From contig CAVOWK010000026.1 in NCBI GenBank assembly GCA_963700045.1, positions 14,663 to 78,662 on the forward strand: a stretch of DNA of 64,000 nucleotides, read 5' to 3'. Below are positions 56,283-64,000 of this stretch, piece by piece (position 1 is the stretch's first letter; every line of letters begins with the position of its first letter). Origin of the DNA: RPQJ01 sp963700045 (GTDB taxonomy: Bacteria; Pseudomonadota; Gammaproteobacteria; Steroidobacterales; Steroidobacteraceae). A program made the position numbers and the translations under genes. The notes under the pieces were generated by a model. It was not told where the DNA came from, did no database searches, and saw only the letters and a list, made by a program, of their open reading frames with translations.

Positions 56283-57272
56283 TCAGGTCGTCACGTCGAC
56301 GACGACGCACCCGTTCGAGCCGCCCTGCTCCACCAGCTCGTTGGCGCGCGCGATCTCTGCCAGCGGCACCCGTTCTGCAATACGGTGCTGCAGCATGCCG
56401 TCGCGGAATGCCTGCGTAATGTCGGCGATCGCGAGCTTCTTGGCCGGCTCGGGCATCGAATACACGATGACGAAGTGGATGGTCAGGTCCAGGTACATCA
56501 TGCGGAAGAACGGCAGCTGCGGCTCCTTCACCTGCGTCGACGAGTAGGTCGCGATCACGCCGCTGGTGCGGATGCAGGTGAGAACCTCTGGCAGGTTTGC
56601 GCCGAACTCGACATCGATCACGCGGTCGACCGGCTTGCCGCCGTTGAGCGCCTTGACGCGTTCGCCCCATCCAGGCTCGCGATGATTGAACACATGCTTC
56701 GCGCCCGCTTCACGACACACGGCCTCGTCACGTGGATTGCTCGCGGACGCTATGACCCTGGCGCCGGCCATCTTTGCCCACTGGATCGCGTAGTAGCCGA
56801 CCCGTCCGGCGCCACCGGTCACCAGCACGGTCTGGCCTGCAGTCGGGCCATCCGCGTGCACGCAACGGTGCGCAGTCATGATCGGGATGCCCGCGCACGC
56901 GCCGACGTCAAAGCCGGCTTCGATCGGCAACGTCACCGCGCGCAATGAATCGAGCGCCACGTACTGCGCCGCCGTGCCGAAGCGGCGGCCGAACTGGGCC
57001 TGGTAGACCCAGACCTTTTCGCCGACTCGCCTGGCATCAACGCCCTCGCCGACCGACTCGATCACACCGGCACCGTCACTGTTCGGGATCACGTAGCCGT
57101 CATCGAGCAGGTTGGGAAACGAGCCGGCGCGCTTCTTGACGTCGGAGGGATTGACGCCGCTCGTGCGCAGACGCACCAGCACCTCACCGGGGCCTGCCAC
57201 GGGCGTCGGCTTCTCGCCGACCACGAGCACGTCACGTGCGGCGCCAAACTTCTCGAACCACGCTGCTTTCAT
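56283..57272 (-). CDS. Zinc-independent MDR alcohol dehydrogenase/quinone oxidoreductase
   Basis: 329 residues. The GroES-like part is MKAAWFEKFGAARDVL with RLRTSGVNPSDVKKRAG (about 35-50) and NSDGAGVIESVGEGVD. The Rossmann part has VLVTGGAGRVGYYAIQWAKMAGARVIASAS (about 145-175), VDRVIDVEFGAN and ends EQGGSNGCVVVDV. The structural zinc cysteines are absent, which places it with zeta-crystallin-like NADPH:quinone reductases. It is in operon with the SDR (21-nt gap) and the MFS gene (5 nt). Confidence 0.9.
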   Translation of the reverse strand: MKAAWFEKFGAARDVLVVGEKPTPVAGPGEVLVRLRTSGVNPSDVKKRAGSFPNLLDDGYVIPNSDGAGVIESVGEGVDARRVGEKVWVYQAQFGRRFGTAAQYVALDSLRAVTLPIEAGFDVGACAGIPIMTAHRCVHADGPTAGQTVLVTGGAGRVGYYAIQWAKMAGARVIASASNPRDEAVCREAGAKHVFNHREPGWGERVKALNGGKPVDRVIDVEFGANLPEVLTCIRTSGVIATYSSTQVKEPQLPFFRMMYLDLTIHFVIVYSMPEPAKKLAIADITQAFRDGMLQHRIAERVPLAEIARANELVEQGGSNGCVVVDVTT

Positions 57273-57293
57273 CGATTTCCCCAGTGCATGTGT

Positions 57294-58076
57294 TCAGTCG
57301 TCGAGCCAGTTCGAGAGTGATTCCGTGTGACCGTCCACGCCGATGATCTGGCCCGAGATCATCCGGCCCTGCGACGAGGCAAGAAAATACGCCGTGTTGG
57401 CGACGTCCTCGGCATCGACGAATTGCCGCAATGACACCTGCCTCTCATAGAGCTTGCGAATCTGCGCCGCCGTCATCCCGCGCGCAACCGCGTCACGCTC
57501 GATGACGCCGTCGATGCGCGGGCCCTTGATGCTGCCAGGGCAGATGGCGTTGACGCGGATGCCCTCCGGTCCGAGTTCCATCGCCAGGGTCTTGGTGAAC
57601 CCGAGCAGCGCCCACTTGCAAGCCGCGTACGGTGTGCGCAACGGAAAGCCGAAGAACGCCGCACTCGACGAAATGTTGACGATCGAGCCGCCGCCCGCCG
57701 CACGGATCAGCGGCACGGCCCGGCGTGTGCAGTAGAACTGGCCGTTCAGGTCGACGGCGATCGTGCGGTTCCAGTCGGCCGGCTCGATCTTCTCGACCGG
57801 TGCCGTGGGACCGGCGATGCCGGCGTTGTTGACCAGTACGTCCACGCGACCGTATTTCGCGGCGATCTCGTCGAACCAGGCATCGACCTGCTTTGCGTCA
57901 CTCACGTCGACGATGCTGGCCGCCGCCTGCGGATGCGAGGCGCGGAATTCCTGGACCGCCGCCGGATCCGCGTCGCAGACATGCACGCGAAACCCGCCTT
58001 CCTCGAAGCGTTCGGCAATCCTGCGGCCAAGGCCCGTCGCGGCCCCGGAGATGACGACGACTGGTGCTTGTGCCAT
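57294..58076 (-). CDS. Short-chain dehydrogenase/reductase
   Basis: 260 residues. The NAD(P) motif is VVISGAATGLGRRIAERF (TGxxxGxG variant with an Ala-Thr-Gly, about 8-22), DVLVNNAGIAGPTAPVE (about 84), catalytic Ser in IVNISSSAAFFG (about 138), YAACK (Tyr about 152, Lys 156) and PGSIKGPRIDGV. The C-terminus SGQIIGVDGHTESLSNWLDD is family-like. It is probably NAD-dependent, given DADPAAV at the end of strand 2. It is the first gene of the six-gene catabolic operon and divergent from the LysR gene; the start MAQAPVVVISG is clear. Confidence 0.92.
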   Translation of the reverse strand: MAQAPVVVISGAATGLGRRIAERFEEGGFRVHVCDADPAAVQEFRASHPQAAASIVDVSDAKQVDAWFDEIAAKYGRVDVLVNNAGIAGPTAPVEKIEPADWNRTIAVDLNGQFYCTRRAVPLIRAAGGGSIVNISSSAAFFGFPLRTPYAACKWALLGFTKTLAMELGPEGIRVNAICPGSIKGPRIDGVIERDAVARGMTAAQIRKLYERQVSLRQFVDAEDVANTAYFLASSQGRMISGQIIGVDGHTESLSNWLDD

Positions 58077-58152
58077 GAGACTCCCCACGTCAGGTGCCTG
58101 AACCCTACTCAGGCCGTCAGCCATGCCACAAGCGATTTATGGCTCATGGCAC

Positions 58153-58167
58153 ATGAGTTATTCTCAT
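58153..58167. promoter_or_regulatory. LysR-type palindrome ATGAG-N5-CTCAT
   Basis: A perfect 15-bp inverted repeat with the T-N11-A form expected of LysR sites lies between the SDR promoter and the LysR gene. It overlaps the first ATG proposed for the LysR gene, which supports a later start for that protein. Confidence 0.5.
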
Positions 58168-59112
58168 CTCAACGCCAGAGGACAAGCGACTTTGTACCGG
58201 ACACTGCCTTCCCTGAACGCGCTGCGGACATTCGAGGCCGCGGCACGACACGGCAGCTTCAAGGCGGCCGCCGCTGAGTTGTGCGTTTCGCAGTCCGCCG
58301 TGAGTCACCAGATCAAGCTGCTCGAGGCCGAGCTCGGCATCCGGCTGTTCGTGCGCAAGCCGCAGGGCATCGAATTGAGCCGGCAGGGACGCGCGTACTT
58401 CCCGATCCTGCGCGACGCCTTCGAGCGCATTGCGGCGGGCACGGACCTGCTGCGCGGCGCGGCCGCGCAACCGAGGCTGACGCTGCAGGTCTATTCGACA
58501 TTCGCCATCCGCTGGCTGATCCCGCGGCTGCCGGCGTTTCAGCGCGGCCATCCGGGCGTGAACGTGCGCCTGCACACGTCCCAGTCCGACGTTAACTTCG
58601 AGTACGAAGACGTCGATGCGTGCGTGATGATCGGCAATCGCACGGCCGCCGGCCTGCACTACGACTACCTGTTCTCGTCGCGCGTGTTCCCAGTCTGCAG
58701 TCCAGGCACGCTCGCGGAATTTCGATTGCAGGACGACCCAGCCAGGCTGCGCGAGGCACCCTTGCTGCAGGTCTATCCCTCACGGGTGGACTGGTGGACC
58801 TGGCTCAATGCCAACGGCGTCGAAGGCGTAAATCCCGAGGGCGGCCAGCAGTTCGACAGCTACGAACTCGCGATGAACGCTGCCGTGCAGGGCATCGGCG
58901 TCGCGCTCGGCATGGAGCCGTTCGTGGTGCGCGACCTGCAGTCGGAAGCACTGGTGGAACCGTTTCCCGGCCGGCGCACCTACACCGCGGGCGACTGGTA
59001 CTTCGTCTGCCGCAAGGACAGTGCGACGCGCCCCGACATCGAAGCGTTCAGGCGCTGGTTGCTGGCGGAAGCGGCCAGTGATCCAACGATGCCTCCGCCC
59101 CGTCCGCGTTGA
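58153..59112 (+). CDS. LysR-family transcriptional regulator (GcvA/AmpR-like)
   Basis: 319 residues from this ATG. The HTH lies in TLPSLNALRTFEAAARHGSFKAAAAELCVSQSAVSHQIKLLEAELGIRLFVRKPQGIELSRQGRAY. The effector domain has QVYSTFAIRWLIPRLPAFQRGHPGVNVRLHT, and the family-typical QFDSYELAMNAAVQGIGVALGMEPFV. GcvA-like proteins begin just before LPxLNALR, so a TTG at 58192 (LYRTLPSLNALR), with AGAGGA upstream, may be the real start. It is divergent from the six-gene SDR-to-Cys-cluster operon and is the obvious regulator of it. Confidence 0.9.
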   Translation: MSYSHLNARGQATLYRTLPSLNALRTFEAAARHGSFKAAAAELCVSQSAVSHQIKLLEAELGIRLFVRKPQGIELSRQGRAYFPILRDAFERIAAGTDLLRGAAAQPRLTLQVYSTFAIRWLIPRLPAFQRGHPGVNVRLHTSQSDVNFEYEDVDACVMIGNRTAAGLHYDYLFSSRVFPVCSPGTLAEFRLQDDPARLREAPLLQVYPSRVDWWTWLNANGVEGVNPEGGQQFDSYELAMNAAVQGIGVALGMEPFVVRDLQSEALVEPFPGRRTYTAGDWYFVCRKDSATRPDIEAFRRWLLAEAASDPTMPPPRPR

Positions 59113-59224
59113 ATTTCAGGCCAGCGGCAGATAGTCGAAGATGAACGTGATCCGGTCCGCGGTGCCGCCATTCATGTCGCTGTACGTCCTCACTGCAGAC
59201 GACGCGCGCGGGCAATTGAGGCAC

Positions 59225-60208
59225 TCAGCCCCAGAGTGCGGGATCCGGCGCGTGCATGACGCCGCGTTCAAAGCGGATCGCGTGCGGCCGATCCAGTCGC
59301 TGCAACAACGGGCCGTCCAGGTCCGTGACGGCACATGCCTGGGCGACCAGGAAGGCCGGCGCCATCGCGAGTGACGTGCCACACATGTTACCCACCATCA
59401 GGCCGAGACCGAGTCGCCGGGCCTCGGCGCACATCATGAGCGCCTCGGTGAGCCCGCCGCACTTGTCCAGCTTGATGTTGATGGACTGGTAGCGTCCAGC
59501 CAACCCTGCAAGCGAGTGCCGATCGGTGCAGGACTCGTCAGCCGCGACCGGCACGGGACTGCGCAGGCCATCGAGCGTTGCGTCTTCTCCACGGCGGACG
59601 GGTTGCTCGACCATTTCGACGCCCAGCCTGTGCAGTTCCGGTAGCAGCCTCTCGAGCAAAGCACGCGTCCAGCCCTGGTTGGCATCGACGATGACGCGCG
59701 CGGCAGGGTGCGCCTCCCGCACGATGCGCACGAGACCGACGTGGCGTTCGGCATCGACCTTGAGTTTGAGCAGTGGATAGTCCCGCGCCTGCAGTGCCTT
59801 GCGGCGCGTGTCGGCCTCGTCGCCAAGACCGATGGTGAAGGCCGTGGTCACCGGCTGCGGCGCGGGCAGGCCGGCGAGCTGCCATGCAGGACTGCCGGCT
59901 TCCTTCGCTCGCAGGTCCCACAGCGCGCAATCGATGGCGTTGCGTGCGCCACCGGCCGGCAGGAGGTCGAGCAGTTCCGAACCCGTCAGCCGGTCGTGCA
60001 GCGCTCCACGCAGGGCTTCGACCTGCGCCGCCATCGATTCCGGCGTCTCACCGTCATAATCGACGCCCGCGGCCTCTGCCCATCCGTGATGTCCGCCGGG
60101 ACCGGTCAGCCGCACGACCAGCACCGGCACGTGCGTGTTCGCATCGCGCGCCGTGACGAACGGCTCGACCAGTTCCCAGCGTTCGACCTGGGTGGCGACC
60201 TCAATCAT
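59225..60208 (-). CDS. Dipeptide epimerase (enolase superfamily, L-Ala-D/L-Glu type)
   Basis: 327 residues. The capping domain MIEVATQVERWELVEPFVTARD precedes the barrel with PLLKLKVD (KxK, about 160), VIVDANQGWT (Asp, about 187), MVEQPV (Glu, about 212), VAADESCTDR (Asp, about 235) and SINIKLDKCGGLTEAL (Lys, about 260). It closes with the specificity region GLMVGNMCGTSLAMAPAFLVAQ. These are the ligands and acid/base lysines of the dipeptide epimerase branch. It inverts the C-terminal residue of dipeptides, for example from murein. Its ATG overlaps the DUF1611 stop (ATGA), so the two are one operon. Confidence 0.88.
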   Translation of the reverse strand: MIEVATQVERWELVEPFVTARDANTHVPVLVVRLTGPGGHHGWAEAAGVDYDGETPESMAAQVEALRGALHDRLTGSELLDLLPAGGARNAIDCALWDLRAKEAGSPAWQLAGLPAPQPVTTAFTIGLGDEADTRRKALQARDYPLLKLKVDAERHVGLVRIVREAHPAARVIVDANQGWTRALLERLLPELHRLGVEMVEQPVRRGEDATLDGLRSPVPVAADESCTDRHSLAGLAGRYQSINIKLDKCGGLTEALMMCAEARRLGLGLMVGNMCGTSLAMAPAFLVAQACAVTDLDGPLLQRLDRPHAIRFERGVMHAPDPALWG

Positions 60209-61213
60209 TCGGCCAGCAACGCATCTGCGATGGGCTCGACTCCGCCGCGCATCGGATCGCACACTGGCAGTTGCAGCTCGCGCTCGAGTTGCGCCCGGTA
60301 GTGCCGCCATCCGTCGTCGTCGAGTGTGGAAGAGTTGATGCTCACGCCGACGCAGCGAATGTTCCGGTTCGTGAGTCGCCCGGCGCGGAGATACTCGTCG
60401 ATCACCTGCGGCAGCGGCGGTATCGGGTAGTCGGGGTACTCCTCGATCGTGAGGCGCTCGGGGGCGTGGCACAGCACGATCGCGTCCGGCTGCGATCCGT
60501 GCAGCAGGCCCAGCGTCACCGCTGCATACGCGGGATGCAGCAACGAGCCCTGGCCTTCAATCACGTCCCAGTGCGCAGGATCGTTGTCGGGTGACAGCGC
60601 TTCAGCGCCGCCCGCCAGGAAATCCGCGACCAGTGCGTCCATCGGGATCCCGCTGCCCGCAATCATGATGCCGGTCTGCCCCGTCGCGCGAAACGTCGCT
60701 GCCGCGCCTCGGGCCTGCAGCGCGCGGGTCAACGCCAGTGCGGTGTACTTCTTGCCAAGCGCGCAGTCCGTGCCCACGGTCAGCACGCGCCGGCCGGTGC
60801 GCTTGCGTCCGCTGCCGACCGGGTACGCATCGGGCGGATTGCGCACGTCCACCAGCCGCACGCCGGATCTCTCCGCGGCGCGCACCAGTCGCGGCAGTGA
60901 TGTCAGTCGCGTGTGCAGGCCACTCACGGCGTCGAGGCCGGCGATGAGCGCGGCTTCGAGATCGTCCTGCCAGTGCTCCGGCAGCACGTCCGCCGGTCGG
61001 TGCGACGCCCACGACGATCGAACCCGCGCCCTGCCGCGCAGCCTCGGCCGGGGACAGGCGCGGCAGGCCGAGCGTGACCTTCGCGGCAGGATGCGACCAC
61101 TCCCCGATCACGTCCTGGCCACACCAGTCGCGCAGCCCGAAGGCTGTCTTGCAGTCCGACTTCAATACGGCGTCGCCGAGGTAGAGCAGGTACGGTTTGC
61201 GCAGGACGAGCAT
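60205..61213 (-). pseudogene. DUF1611 P-loop protein, frameshifted in the middle
   Basis: The N-terminal domain reads MLVLRKPYLLYLGDAVLKSDCKTA, then LRDWCGQDVIGEWSHPAAKVTLGLPRLS and GAGSIVVGVAPTGG. The frame then changes and VLPEHWQDDLEAALIAGLDAVSGLH and the P-loop domain (VLTVGTDCALGKKYTALALTRAL, about 135-157, then GQTGIMIAGSGIPMDALVADF) follow in another. The break is near GGCGGACGTGCTG (about 60998), and the total of 1009 nt is 3n+1, so one inserted base is implied. The repaired product would be about 335 residues. DUF1611 proteins are NTP-binding and often stand next to dipeptide epimerases; their function is unknown. Confidence 0.8.
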
Positions 61214-61260
61214 CGGTGTCGATACCTGAAGGTCGAGTGGGCGTCGTCGCTCGAGGCCGC

Positions 61261-62795
61261 TCAGGGCTGGAACGCCTTGCTGCGCAAGACGCGGCCTGGA
61301 CGCTGGCCGGTCACGGCGCCATCGCGCACGACCCATTCGCCGCTCACCATGACGCCTGGAATACCGAGGGGCGGCGCCACGGGGCTTCTCGACCGTGGAG
61401 CGGTCGATCACCGTGGCCGGATCGAACACGACGAGATCGGCGACGTAGCCCGGCGCGATGCGGCCGCGATCGGCGAGTCCGAGCTGTGCGGCCGGCAGCC
61501 CCGTCATCTTGTGGATGGCCAACTCGAGCGGCAGCAACTTCTGCTCACGCACGTAGTGCCCGAGGATCCGGGGAAACGAGCCCGCGCCGCGCGGGTGCGC
61601 GCCGTGCAACTCGCCGTCGGTGCAGAACATGATCTGCGGCTGCGCGATGAACCAGCGCACGTCGTCCTCGCTCATCGAAGTGCCGAGCACGTTGACGTCC
61701 TGCTCGTTGGGTCCGTCCGCGCCGCCGGTGGCCTTGACGATGCGCATGTAGGCCTCGACCGGCGTCACCTGCCAGTGCGCGGCGATCTCGGCGAGCGTCT
61801 TGCCGGCGAGCGCCGGCTCGGGCGCATAGTTCACGATGCGGATGTTCTGCGCGCCGCCATTCTCGGCCAGCGCCTGCTCGACCTTCTGCGGGTTGAAGAA
61901 GTCACGGTCGGGCACGATCACGCGAATCGTCGAGTGCCAGAACGTGTAGGGATAGACGTCCGCCTTGACGTCGACGCCTTCGCGTCGCGCGCGCTCGAAG
62001 TACTCCGGCATGCGCTTCGCGGCCTGGTGCCAGACCGAGGTCGAGCCCATCTTGATGTGGGTGATCTCCACCGGCAGCTTCGCTTCGCGACCGATGCGCA
62101 GCAGTTCTTCGAACGAGTCGAACGTGCGACTCGCCTCGTCGCGGACGTGGCTGATGTAGAAGCCCTTGGCGTCGGCCGCGACCCTGGCCAGCTCGATGAC
62201 TTCTTCGGTCGTGGCGAAGTGCGCCGCTTCGTACTCGAGGCCGGTCGACAGCCCGAACGCGCCCGCCGTCAGCTCCCGCGCGAGCAGCGACTTCATCTGC
62301 GCGAGTTCCTGCGGCGTCGAGGCACGGTAGAGGTCCTTGCCCATCACCTGCTCGCGCAGCGTCGCGTGCCCGACCATGCTCGCGAGGTTGATGGCCGGCG
62401 GCTTGGCGTCGAACTGTGCGTAGTAATCGCGCAGCGGGAAGTTCGATTCGCCGTCCTGCCCGACCAGGATCGTGGTGATGCCCTGGCGCGAGACCGTCGC
62501 GGCGTCCAGGTCTTCCGTCAAACCGCCGTTGCCGTGGCTGTGCATGTCGATGAAGCCGGGCGCCAGCGCCAGCCCGTGCTGGTCGAGCACCGTCTCGCCC
62601 GGCTTTGCGGCGCAGGTGCGGGGCGATGGCCGCGATCCGCTCGCCCTCGATGCGTACGTCGCCGCGAAACGGCTCGCTGCCGGTGCCGTCGTAGACGACG
62701 ACGTTCGTCAGCAGCACGCTCGCCGCCAGCAACGGGCGGGTGGCCAGCAGGAGAACGGTTGCAATGGCTGAACTGGTAGTGCGCATGGCGGTCAT
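61261..62795 (-). pseudogene. D-aminoacylase (N-acyl-D-amino-acid deacylase), two frameshifts
   Basis: An exported amidohydrolase: the signal is MTAMRTTSSAIATVLLLATRPLLA, then VLLTNVVVYDGTG and GERIAAIAPHL. The frame breaks near 62607; the other frame continues GETVLDQHGLALAPGFIDMHSHGNG (zinc HxH). It carries FGLSTGLEYEA, the metal region GFYISHVRDE, ITHIKMGS and ELHGAHPRGAGSFPRIL, and GYVADLVVFDPATV. A second break in the CCCC of GAGAAGCCCCGTGG (about 61400) is followed in the third frame by LGIPGVMVSGEWVVRDGAV and the stop. The length of 1535 nt is 3n+2, as two inserted bases require. Start MRTTSS is also possible. Confidence 0.85.
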
Positions 62796-62849
62796 CGGGC
62801 AGGTTGGGTGCCGAGATCATACCTGCGGAACCGGCAAGCCTCTGTTAGG

Positions 62850-63999
62850 GAAACTCTGATTTACCGGGCATGTCTGATGCAAGGTTCATCATCGAGCGAG
62901 CATTGCGATGAAGCAGCAGACACTGACGGGATTTGAGAAGTACGGCAAGACCACGCGCCGGGCGCAATTCCTGGCCGAGATGGACCGGATTATTCCGTGG
63001 CCGGAGCTGGCGGCGGCGGTGCAGACGGCGTACCCGAAGGTCAGCGAGCACGGCGGGCGGCCGCCGATTCCGCTGGAGCGGATGCTGCGGATCCACTTCC
63101 TGCAGTTGTGGTTCAACCTGTCGGACCCGGCAGTTGAGGAAGCGCTGTACGACTCGGCCGCGATGCGCAACTTTGTCGGCATCGATCTTGGCGTGGAAGG
63201 CGTGCCGGACGAGACTACGATCTGCAAGTTCAGGCACCTGCTCGAGCGCAACAAGCTCGGCAAAGTGCTGTTGACGGCGGTCAATGACCACCTGCACCGC
63301 AGCGGCATCAAGATTACGAAGGGTACGATCGTCGACGCCACGATCATCGGCGCGCCGAGTTCGACCAAGAACCGCGACGGCGAGCGCGATCCAGAGATGC
63401 ATCAGACGGCGAAGGGCCAGCAGTGGTACTTCGGGATGAAGGCGCATATCGGTGTGGACAGCCGCACGAAGCTCGTTCACACGGTGCTGGCGTCGGCGGC
63501 CAACGTCGCCGATCGCGAAGCCTTGCCGTACCTGCTGCACGGCAACGAGACCCGTGTCTGGGGAGATCAGGGCTATCAGGGCCAGACCGCCGTCATCCAC
63601 GCCCGTGCCCCGAACGCGAAGGACTTCACCAATCGCGGCTACCGCTACCACGGCCGGATCAACGAGGTCGAGAAGGCGAAGAACCGCAACAAGTCGCGGG
63701 TGCGTGCCAAGGTCGAACACGTCTTCGGCGTGATCAAGAACATCTTCGGCTTCCGCAAGGTCCGCTACCGCGGCCTGGCGAAAAACCTGAACCGGCTCGA
63801 GGTCACCGCCGCGCTCGCCAACCTGTACCTCGTCCGGCGACGCTTGCTGAAAGCGTAGGAGCGGTGTCGGTGAAAATCGAGGATGAGACGACGTTAAGGC
63901 AAGAAAAACCGGGCCCACGCGCAAAAACGGCACGATCGGCGCGTTCAAGCGAGAATCTGTGCCGCGCGCCTCTGTCATGATCAGTTCTTCAGACCTTCC
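62850..63999 (+). mobile_element. IS5-family insertion sequence
   Basis: The left end GGAAACTCTGATTTACCGGG and the inverse of the right end GGAAGGTCTGAAGAACTGAT match at 20 of the first 32 positions, an IS5-like terminal repeat. The element is 1150 bp and holds one transposase. TTAG (62846-62849) precedes it and would be the 4-bp target duplication typical of this family; the right copy starts with T at 64000 and is otherwise beyond the window. It sits 54 nt upstream of the D-aminoacylase start. Confidence 0.8.
62908..63858 (+). CDS. IS5-family transposase
   Basis: 316 residues, uninterrupted. MKQQTLTGFEKYGKTTRRAQFLAEM leads to the DUF772-type N-terminal region (RPPIPLERMLRIHFLQLWFNLSDPAVEEALYDSAAMRNFVGIDL). 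The DDE triad can be placed at IVDATII (Asp about 142), WGDQGYQG (Asp about 215) and VEHVFGVIKNIFGFRKVRYRG (Glu about 271), the Y-2-R-3-E-6-K-like segment of IS4/IS5 transposases. The intact frame suggests a recently active copy. Start ATG is the only one before the conserved region. Confidence 0.95.
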   Translation: MKQQTLTGFEKYGKTTRRAQFLAEMDRIIPWPELAAAVQTAYPKVSEHGGRPPIPLERMLRIHFLQLWFNLSDPAVEEALYDSAAMRNFVGIDLGVEGVPDETTICKFRHLLERNKLGKVLLTAVNDHLHRSGIKITKGTIVDATIIGAPSSTKNRDGERDPEMHQTAKGQQWYFGMKAHIGVDSRTKLVHTVLASAANVADREALPYLLHGNETRVWGDQGYQGQTAVIHARAPNAKDFTNRGYRYHGRINEVEKAKNRNKSRVRAKVEHVFGVIKNIFGFRKVRYRGLAKNLNRLEVTAALANLYLVRRRLLKA

Positions 64000-64000
64000 T

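Noticed and set aside
59116..59382. Small minus-strand frame ending NGGTADRITFIFDYLPLA between LysR and the epimerase
   Set aside because: The end looked protein-like, but most of it overlaps the epimerase gene in another frame, and I recognise no family.
60449..62779. Long plus-strand open frame opposite DUF1611 and D-aminoacylase
   Set aside because: Same GC artefact; the recognisable families are all on the minus strand.

Overview
The window is GC-rich, densely coding DNA with no rRNA or tRNA that I can see. A UrcA-family protein, a RimO methylthiotransferase, C-terminal-Phe beta-barrels, DedA/MscS membrane proteins and the glycogen gene set point to a gammaproteobacterium, perhaps of the Xanthomonadales/Steroidobacterales type. 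The family-level placement is inference; I could not search databases.

Layout. 1-8.3 kb: a leftward glycogen block (glgP, glgB, glgX, malQ cut by the window edge). 8.3-9.7 kb: a lipoprotein and a methyltransferase. 9.9-12.8 kb: an hsp20-lon operon. 12.8-13.3 kb: a non-coding palindromic region. 13.3-24.1 kb: MATE and DedA, an MscS channel with a lone CbiM-like permease, an FmdB-like protein, pirin, rimO, an L,D-transpeptidase, a SlyD-type FKBP and a DUF4870 protein. 24.2-35.6 kb: an esterase, broken or shifted genes (isoprenylcysteine-methyltransferase-like, DUF1272/GNAT, a SAM methyltransferase, a beta-barrel), UrcA, a Tat-exported amine oxidase, a GH133 lipoprotein, a dimethylglycine-dehydrogenase-like enzyme and a second beta-barrel. 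35.9-42.2 kb: a Tyr/Gly-rich lipoprotein, a carotenoid-desaturase-like oxidoreductase, a tri-haem cytochrome, a renal-type dipeptidase, a DUF6090-like membrane protein and a metallo-beta-lactamase-fold hydrolase.

42.4-49.9 kb is a tight five-gene redox operon: a ferredoxin:NADP-reductase-like subunit, a GltD/NfnB-like flavoprotein, KorA, KorB, and a protein of about 735 residues whose last 65 residues form a one-cluster ferredoxin and whose long N-terminal part I do not recognise. Together they would couple 2-oxoacid oxidation to NADP(H) through ferredoxin. glmS follows in convergent orientation. 51.9-58.1 kb is a six-gene leftward catabolic operon (SDR, MDR, MFS, carboxylesterase, Asp/Glu-racemase-fold enzyme, Cys-cluster protein) facing a divergent LysR regulator. 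59.2-62.8 kb is a D-amino-acid/dipeptide block (D-aminoacylase, DUF1611, dipeptide epimerase). An IS5-family element closes the window, its right end one base from the edge.

The most unusual signal is a set of three large hairpins (about 5.7, 12.8 and 13.26 kb). Each has a different, almost perfectly paired 30-34 bp stem, yet all carry exactly the same 14-nt loop, GTGTCTGCCTTTCC. Two of them cap a 503-bp composite palindrome with 59/60-nt conserved inner blocks. Conserved loops on variable stems are the reverse of ordinary REP elements, and I do not recognise the family. A second pattern is seven candidate single-base frameshifts, six of them net +1. This means either recent decay or, quite possibly, indel errors in the source sequence.
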